NCBI GenBank assembly: GCA_934502905.1 | Contig: CAKSVK010000058.1 | Coordinates: 1 to 19,537 of the forward strand | Length of the DNA: 19,537 nucleotides | From: an uncultured Chitinophagaceae bacterium | Lineage (GTDB): Bacteria; Bacteroidota; Bacteroidia; Chitinophagales; Chitinophagaceae | Reading direction: 5' to 3' | Part shown: positions 15,325 through 19,537 of the stretch, piece after piece | Position numbering within the stretch: position 1 is the first letter of the stretch | Layout of the letters: every line of letters begins with the position of its first letter | The notes under the pieces: generated by a model | What the model saw: only the letters and a program-made list of their open reading frames with translations | What the model was told of the DNA's origin: nothing | The model's database searches: none | Program-made: the position numbers and the translations under genes

Positions 15325-16460
15325 ATGCTGTTCTCATCCTGGAAAAGACCTGCTGCGATGCCGTCGGCAAAGAGTTTGCCTTCCCGGGTCAGTTTAAGAA
15401 AGTTGTCCTGCAACAGCAGCCGGGCTGGCAAATAAGTTGTTGCGGATCTTAATACATTTTCTTTATAGCTGTTACCAAATTGGTGCTCTACATGACCCAG
15501 ATCCACACCTTCAGTAGTTCGTAATGCCGTCATAATATATTCATTCAGTTGCTGCGTTTCCGTAAGTATTTCTTTTTCCCGGGGTATCGTATCCGCTGCC
15601 AGCGCTTTTATATAGCGGCTGTTGTTGGCAACGTTCCAGGAGCGGGTATGTACACCGTCGAATGAATGGGCGGCGGGGCCGAAGCCATAATATGGCTTTC
15701 CCAGCCAGTAGGAGCTGTTGTGCCTGCTTCTATGCCCCGGCAGCGAAAAGTTGGATATCTCGTAGTGCTCGTAGCCATTATGTGTAAGCCAGTCCATCAG
15801 CAGCAAAAACTGTTTTGCCTGCTGTTCCTGGTCCATGTCTGCTCTCTGCTGTTTCCTGATCTGGTAATGTAATGCAGTAGAAGGTTCTACTGTTAATGCA
15901 TAGCAACTGATATGCGGTACCTTCAGGGCGATAAGCTTTTCGACGTTCGCATGCCATTCTCCGTCCGATAATCCGGGTATGCCGTAAATAAGATCGGCGC
16001 TGATATTATGAATGCCCGCTTCGCGGGAGAGTTGGATGCTTTGTGCAGCCTGCTGTGCGTTATGAGCCCTGTTCATCCATACAAGATCCCGTTCGTAAAA
16101 CGATTGGATGCCTATGCTCAGCCTGTTGATACCGATCTGTTTCCAGTGCGCCAGTTGTTGGATGGAGATATCATCCGGGTTGGCTTCCAGCGTGATCTCT
16201 GCGTGGTCTGCCACCGGAAACTTCCGGTATATGGCGGTTATGATGTCTTGCAGCTCGTTCGGCTGTAATATGCTGGGAGTGCCTCCGCCGAAATAGATGG
16301 TTTCAATGGTTGGATTGCCGTTAAATAGCGGAACCAGGCAGACTTCCTTCAATAAAGCAGCTATTAAATCGTTTTTCTGCTTTAAAGAAGTAGAAAAATG
16401 GAAGTTGCAATACGTGCAGGCTTGTTTACAGAATGGGATATGGATATAAATACCAGCCAA
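15321..16460 (-). CDS. hemW: HemW, radical-SAM heme chaperone
   Basis: 379 residues. The N-terminus MAGIYIHIPFC leads into the radical-SAM cluster motif C11-x3-C15-x2-C18, followed by NF as in HemW. GGGTPS (58-63) is the SAM-binding glycine motif, and 'LEANPDD' (about 103-109) and 'GIQSF' are further conserved landmarks. The C-terminal HemN_C-like part is present. HemW binds heme and passes it to respiratory proteins; it is often misannotated as oxygen-independent coproporphyrinogen oxidase (HemN), which has additional N-terminal sequence missing here. The start is TTG at 16458-16460. No in-frame ATG exists before the upstream stop at 16488-16490, and the TTG gives exactly the family N-terminus. 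Confidence 0.92.
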   Translation of the reverse strand: MAGIYIHIPFCKQACTYCNFHFSTSLKQKNDLIAALLKEVCLVPLFNGNPTIETIYFGGGTPSILQPNELQDIITAIYRKFPVADHAEITLEANPDDISIQQLAHWKQIGINRLSIGIQSFYERDLVWMNRAHNAQQAAQSIQLSREAGIHNISADLIYGIPGLSDGEWHANVEKLIALKVPHISCYALTVEPSTALHYQIRKQQRADMDQEQQAKQFLLLMDWLTHNGYEHYEISNFSLPGHRSRHNSSYWLGKPYYGFGPAAHSFDGVHTRSWNVANNSRYIKALAADTIPREKEILTETQQLNEYIMTALRTTEGVDLGHVEHQFGNSYKENVLRSATTYLPARLLLQDNFLKLTREGKLFADGIAAGLFQDENSI

Positions 16461-16488
16461 AAGATATGTCTTTATTAATTTATGCCAT

Positions 16489-16496
16489 TAGATTTG
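16489..16496 (+). promoter_or_regulatory. Putative -7 box for the Omp85 gene
   Basis: TAGATTTG, an exact TAnnTTTG match, ending 6 bp before ATG 16503. It lies between the two possible starts (16482 and 16503), so if used it would exclude 16482 and give a message with almost no leader. Confidence 0.35.
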
Positions 16497-16502
16497 TTGA
16501 CA

Positions 16503-18314
16503 ATGAATAGGCTTTGCTGCTTTTGGGGGTTGTTGTTTTACTGGGGGCTTTCATTGCCGGCAAGCGCCCAGCAAAGGTATGAATTAAAGTACGTTTTCAG
16601 CGATAAAGATAGCAGCTTGCTACCGGAAGCATTAGGTCTGAAAAACAGTTTCCCGGATAAAGATGCCTGCAGCCGCTATGTAAATGGAGTGGGGAGTTTC
16701 CTGCAGTCGAATGGTTACATCACTGCTTCCGTGGATAGTATTGTATATGATTCCCTGGCAGCTTCCGTTTGGATATACGTGGGAGGAAAGTACCAATGGA
16801 GCGGAATCGACACGGATAGCGCCGATCAAAAAGCCCTGGCGGCAGTGGGCTGGAACAAAAAAGTTTTTTCAGAGGCTGCGGTAGATTTTAAAACGATCAG
16901 CGCCTGGCAGGAGCGGATCTTACAATATTATGAGAACAATGGGTACCCGTTCGCCCAGGTGCGGTTGGACAGTCTTACCATTGAAGGAGAGAAAGTGTAT
17001 GCAAAGCTGGTAACGACAAAAGGACCCTCTTACAGGATAGATAGCATACGGGTAGTTGGCAAGGCCAGGATATCCAATTATTTTTTACAGCAGTACCTTG
17101 GCATCACTGAGGGGTCCCCTTATAAAAAATCGAAATTGCAGGTGGTAAGCCAGCGATTGCTGGAACTGCCTTACCTGAAAGAAACGCAGCCCTGGGATAT
17201 TTCTATGCTGGGCACGGGCTCTATTCTTAACCTTTATCTTGATCCTAAGAAAAGCAGCCAGGCAGATGTGATCCTCGGTTTTTTGCCGGCGACCGGTGAG
17301 CCGGGGCGCACAAAAATGCAACTGACCGGTGAGGCCAATATCAACCTGAAAAACGCATTGGGAACGGGTGAGACCATAGGGGTGAACTGGCAACAGATAC
17401 AGGTGAAATCTCCACGCTTACATCTTGTATACGAGCAGCCTTACCTGTTCAAAACCCCGTTCGGCATAGATTTCAATTTTGATCTGCTTAAAAAAGATTC
17501 ATCATTCCTGAACCTGAACTCGCAGTTTGGGGTGCAGTATTTTTCTTCCGGCAGACAAAGCGGGAAGATCTTTATACAAACTTTGTTTACCAATGTACTT
17601 CCTGCAGGTATTGATACGGTTGTTATTAAGTCTGCCAAAAGGCTGCCCTCATATATTGATGTGAGCACTACTAACCTGGGACTTAACTACCAGCTTACGC
17701 ATACGGACTACCGGTTCAACCCCAGGAAAGGCGGGGAGATAAGTCTGACAACTTCTGCCGGCATCAGGCGCATAAAAAGGAATAACGCAGTGTTGAAGCT
17801 TACGAAAGACGCAGCCGGAAATGATTTTGACTTTTCATCCTTATATGATACCCTCGGACTTAAAACTTATGTAATAAGGTTAAATGCCGCAGGCGCTTAT
17901 TATATAAGTACGGGCAGGCAATCGGTAATTAAAACGGCGGTGAATGGTGGGTGGATCCTGTCGCCCGGTATTTTCCGGAACGAAATGTACCAGATAGGCG
18001 GCTACAGGCTGTTAAGAGGTTTTGATGAAGAAAGTATTTATGCTTCGGCTTATTCCGTTCTTACAGCGGAATACCGTTATTTCATAGGGTTGAATTCCTA
18101 TTTTTTTGGCTTTACCGACGGAGCATGGGTAAGTAGTAAAGCGTATAATGACATTCGTACCAACGCCCATACTTTTCTTGGTTTTGGGTTAGGGATGGCG
18201 TTTGAGACCAGGGCGGGTATATTCAACCTTAGCTATGCGGTGGGAAAAAGAGATGATGTTCCCCTAAACTTCCGGCAGGCCAAAATACATTTCGGATTAG
18301 TGAGCCTGTTTTAA
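16503..18314 (+). CDS. Omp85/BamA-TamA-like outer-membrane protein
   Basis: 603 residues from ATG 16503; ATG 16482 would add seven. Residues 1-22 are a signal peptide with likely cleavage at ASA-QQ. A POTRA-like domain stands around 174-250 (GPSYRIDSIRVVG followed by ITEGSPY), with a possible diverged POTRA before it. From about 265 to the end is a 16-strand-like beta-barrel with alternating polar and aromatic residues. It includes the L6-loop motif LRGF (R505, in GGYRLLRGFDEE), the hallmark VRGF/VRGY of Omp85, and a C-terminal Phe typical of barrel proteins. It is shorter than BamA (which has five POTRA domains), so it is nearer to TamA-like or other Bacteroidota 'BamA/TamA family' proteins. 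The substrate is unknown. It starts back-to-back with hemW. Confidence 0.85.
   Translation: MNRLCCFWGLLFYWGLSLPASAQQRYELKYVFSDKDSSLLPEALGLKNSFPDKDACSRYVNGVGSFLQSNGYITASVDSIVYDSLAASVWIYVGGKYQWSGIDTDSADQKALAAVGWNKKVFSEAAVDFKTISAWQERILQYYENNGYPFAQVRLDSLTIEGEKVYAKLVTTKGPSYRIDSIRVVGKARISNYFLQQYLGITEGSPYKKSKLQVVSQRLLELPYLKETQPWDISMLGTGSILNLYLDPKKSSQADVILGFLPATGEPGRTKMQLTGEANINLKNALGTGETIGVNWQQIQVKSPRLHLVYEQPYLFKTPFGIDFNFDLLKKDSSFLNLNSQFGVQYFSSGRQSGKIFIQTLFTNVLPAGIDTVVIKSAKRLPSYIDVSTTNLGLNYQLTHTDYRFNPRKGGEISLTTSAGIRRIKRNNAVLKLTKDAAGNDFDFSSLYDTLGLKTYVIRLNAAGAYYISTGRQSVIKTAVNGGWILSPGIFRNEMYQIGGYRLLRGFDEESIYASAYSVLTAEYRYFIGLNSYFFGFTDGAWVSSKAYNDIRTNAHTFLGFGLGMAFETRAGIFNLSYAVGKRDDVPLNFRQAKIHFGLVSLF
16572..16579 (-). 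promoter_or_regulatory. Possible -7 box for hemW inside the Omp85 gene
   Basis: Minus-strand TACCTTTG matches TAnnTTTG, 112 bp upstream of the hemW TTG and inside the signal-peptide end of the Omp85 gene. With only 21-42 bp between the divergent start codons, the hemW promoter has to lie at least partly in coding DNA. No -33 box supports it. Confidence 0.25.
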
Positions 18315-18356
18315 AATATAATATATGCTCCATGAGTTATAGTGGTTGTATTCAGA

Positions 18357-18364
18357 TAATTTTG
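18357..18364 (+). promoter_or_regulatory. Putative -7 box for the DUF4271 gene
   Basis: TAATTTTG followed by CAG, 20 bp before the TTG start at 18384, giving a short leader of roughly 13 nt. The same extended pattern, TAAnTTTGCAG, recurs at 19431. Confidence 0.4.
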
Positions 18365-18383
18365 CAGTTTAAATCCGGTATAA

Positions 18384-19433
18384 TTGAAAAAGTTACTGCT
18401 TTTTTTTGTTTTGTGTCTGGCTGGCCTTTACACCACTGCGCAGGATGATACCCTGCAGGTGGAACCGGCGCAGCAGTTGCCGGATACTACCCCGAGAATA
18501 CCACCTGCAGCGTCAGTACCTGATCCGGCAATTGTACCCGCTCCTGCCCGGCCAAAAGTTAAGCATACCAACCAGGATCTGCAGCCGCAGCAAGAGAGTG
18601 TGTCGGTATTTACAGAACAGCCGGTCCCTGATACCACGATAACGAAGGCAGACAGTATTCCGGGTTCAGTTGCGCCACCCGCTGTATACGGAAGATATGT
18701 TTCGGTGTATATTGAGGAACATCCTTATTTTACCAGCAGTGCTGAACCTTTGAACTTACCTTCAAAACCATTTTTTCCTCCGAGTAAGGATACGCTTTTT
18801 TACCTGCTGTGCGTGCTGCTGATTTTTCTTGGCGCTTTAAGGATGGGCTTTCCCAAATACTTTCAGGACCTGTTTACAGCGTTCTGGCGCCCTGCATTTC
18901 GCCAGGCGCAAACGAGAGACCATTTGCAGGAAGCAGGAATGACCACGCTGGTTTTTAATATATTTTTTGTGCTCAGCCTGGGTTTGTTTGCTTGCCTTGT
19001 GATCCTTTACCTGAAGCCTGGTATAGAAGATCCTTTATTTTTATATGGATCATGCACCCTGGGTATGCTTATACTCTACAGCGGAAAATACGTGATCTTC
19101 AAGCTCACAGGCTGGATGTTTGGGCGCACGGAAATTGTGAATACCTACATGTTCATTGTATTCCTTATTAATAAGGTATTGTCCGTTTTGTTAATTCCTT
19201 TTGTGCTGGTGTTGGCGTTTTCAGACTTTCATTTGCAGCAGGTAGCCTTCACGGTCTCGTTAATTTTGGTTATTATTTTGTTGTTGTACCGGTACATGTT
19301 AACGTTTACTGGGTTGCGTAATGAGCTTAAAATTAGCGGATTACATCTGGCCTTGTTCGTATTGGGATTTGAAATCATACCTGTTCTGCTGATTTACCGG
19401 GGCTTAGTGCAATTGTTCGAAAGAAGTTTGTAA
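18384..19433 (+). CDS. DUF4271 membrane protein with signal peptide
   Basis: 349 residues starting with TTG (TAA-TTG-AAA-AAG), which gives a clean signal peptide MKKLLLFFVLCLAGLYTTAQ. A Pro/Thr-rich, low-complexity periplasmic stretch follows (about 21-100), a linker (101-135), then six hydrophobic segments near 137-154, 187-210, 217-239, 253-280, 286-306 and 319-343. This build, and the gene following it, fit the Bacteroidota-specific DUF4271 family, which I recall as a frequent neighbour of hemD; the function is unknown. It is an inner-membrane protein. No ATG alternative exists near the N-terminus. Family call is from pattern and context. Confidence 0.75.
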   Translation: MKKLLLFFVLCLAGLYTTAQDDTLQVEPAQQLPDTTPRIPPAASVPDPAIVPAPARPKVKHTNQDLQPQQESVSVFTEQPVPDTTITKADSIPGSVAPPAVYGRYVSVYIEEHPYFTSSAEPLNLPSKPFFPPSKDTLFYLLCVLLIFLGALRMGFPKYFQDLFTAFWRPAFRQAQTRDHLQEAGMTTLVFNIFFVLSLGLFACLVILYLKPGIEDPLFLYGSCTLGMLILYSGKYVIFKLTGWMFGRTEIVNTYMFIVFLINKVLSVLLIPFVLVLAFSDFHLQQVAFTVSLILVIILLLYRYMLTFTGLRNELKISGLHLALFVLGFEIIPVLLIYRGLVQLFERSL

Positions 19434-19438
19434 ATTTG
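19431..19438 (+). promoter_or_regulatory. Putative -7 box overlapping the DUF4271 stop
   Basis: TAAATTTG, whose first three bases are the stop codon of the preceding gene, followed by CAG. It lies 50 bp upstream of the next start at 19489. No -33 box at 19 bp. Could give the downstream gene its own promoter. Confidence 0.35.
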
Positions 19439-19488
19439 CAGACCATTATTGCCAACTAAAGATAAACATATACTGAAAATTGGATGAA

Positions 19489-19537
19489 ATGGCAGGAAAC
19501 CGCGTGAGTACTTCAAACAAGAAAATCCTTATTACCC
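19489..19537 (+). CDS. hemD: Probable uroporphyrinogen-III synthase, N-terminus only
   Basis: Only 16 codons before the window ends: ATG GCA GGA..., ending KKILIT. Bacteroidota HemD proteins commonly begin with a short tail and then 'KILI(S/T)QKRP', and the preceding DUF4271 gene is a common neighbour of hemD, so this is the best guess. HemD closes and isomerises hydroxymethylbilane to uroporphyrinogen III in heme synthesis. The nearby ATG at 19484 runs into a stop after seven codons and was rejected. Confidence 0.5.
   Translation, partial: MAGNRVSTSNKKILIT

Noticed and set aside
18428..18637. Minus-strand open frame rich in Gly/Cys
   Set aside because: Shadow of the Pro/Thr-rich linker of the DUF4271 protein.

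Overview
The window comes from a chromosome of the phylum Bacteroidota, most likely a Chitinophaga-like member of the Sphingobacteriia/Chitinophagia. The evidence is the gene content (a DUF4271 protein next to the apparent start of hemD, clpS, trhO, xerD, an Omp85 protein), repeated -7 promoter boxes of the type TAnnTTTG, and the general lack of strong Shine-Dalgarno sequences. No rRNA, tRNA, CRISPR array or intact insertion sequence is visible.

Left part (1-6800) is accessory and defence-like. A DUF262 (GmrS/SspE-type) gene runs off the left edge on the minus strand and is visibly AT-richer than the rest. Divergent from it is a compact plus-strand operon jetA-jetB-jetC, the SMC-like core of a Wadjet (JetABCD/MksBEF-type) plasmid-defence system: DUF3375 kleisin, DUF4194 KITE protein, and a 1127-residue MukB-like ATPase with all its ATPase motifs. 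The fourth gene, jetD (DUF3322/DUF2220 Toprim nuclease), is not in the window. Where it would be expected there are 488 bp with no credible gene but at least seven hairpins, including two similar REP-like hairpins facing opposite ways. This 'Wadjet without its nuclease' is the main finding.

Middle part (6800-12500): a minus-strand alpha/beta hydrolase; a plus-strand pair trhO-xerD (tRNA U34 hydroxylase and chromosome-dimer recombinase) joined stop-to-start; a 514-bp spacer with a consensus Bacteroidota promoter (TTTG-N19-TACATTTG) feeding a foldable leader or small RNA; an unrecognised 246-residue gene with a good terminator; and a minus-strand JmjC/cupin-8 protein.

Right part (12500-19537) is housekeeping: a CPA2-type cation:proton antiporter with a Usp-like tail (minus); clpS (plus), whose stop codon interlocks with that of convergent hemW (minus); an Omp85/BamA-like outer-membrane protein starting almost back-to-back with hemW; a DUF4271 membrane protein; and the first 16 codons of what is probably hemD.

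All assignments rest on reading the sequence and remembered family motifs; no database search was run.
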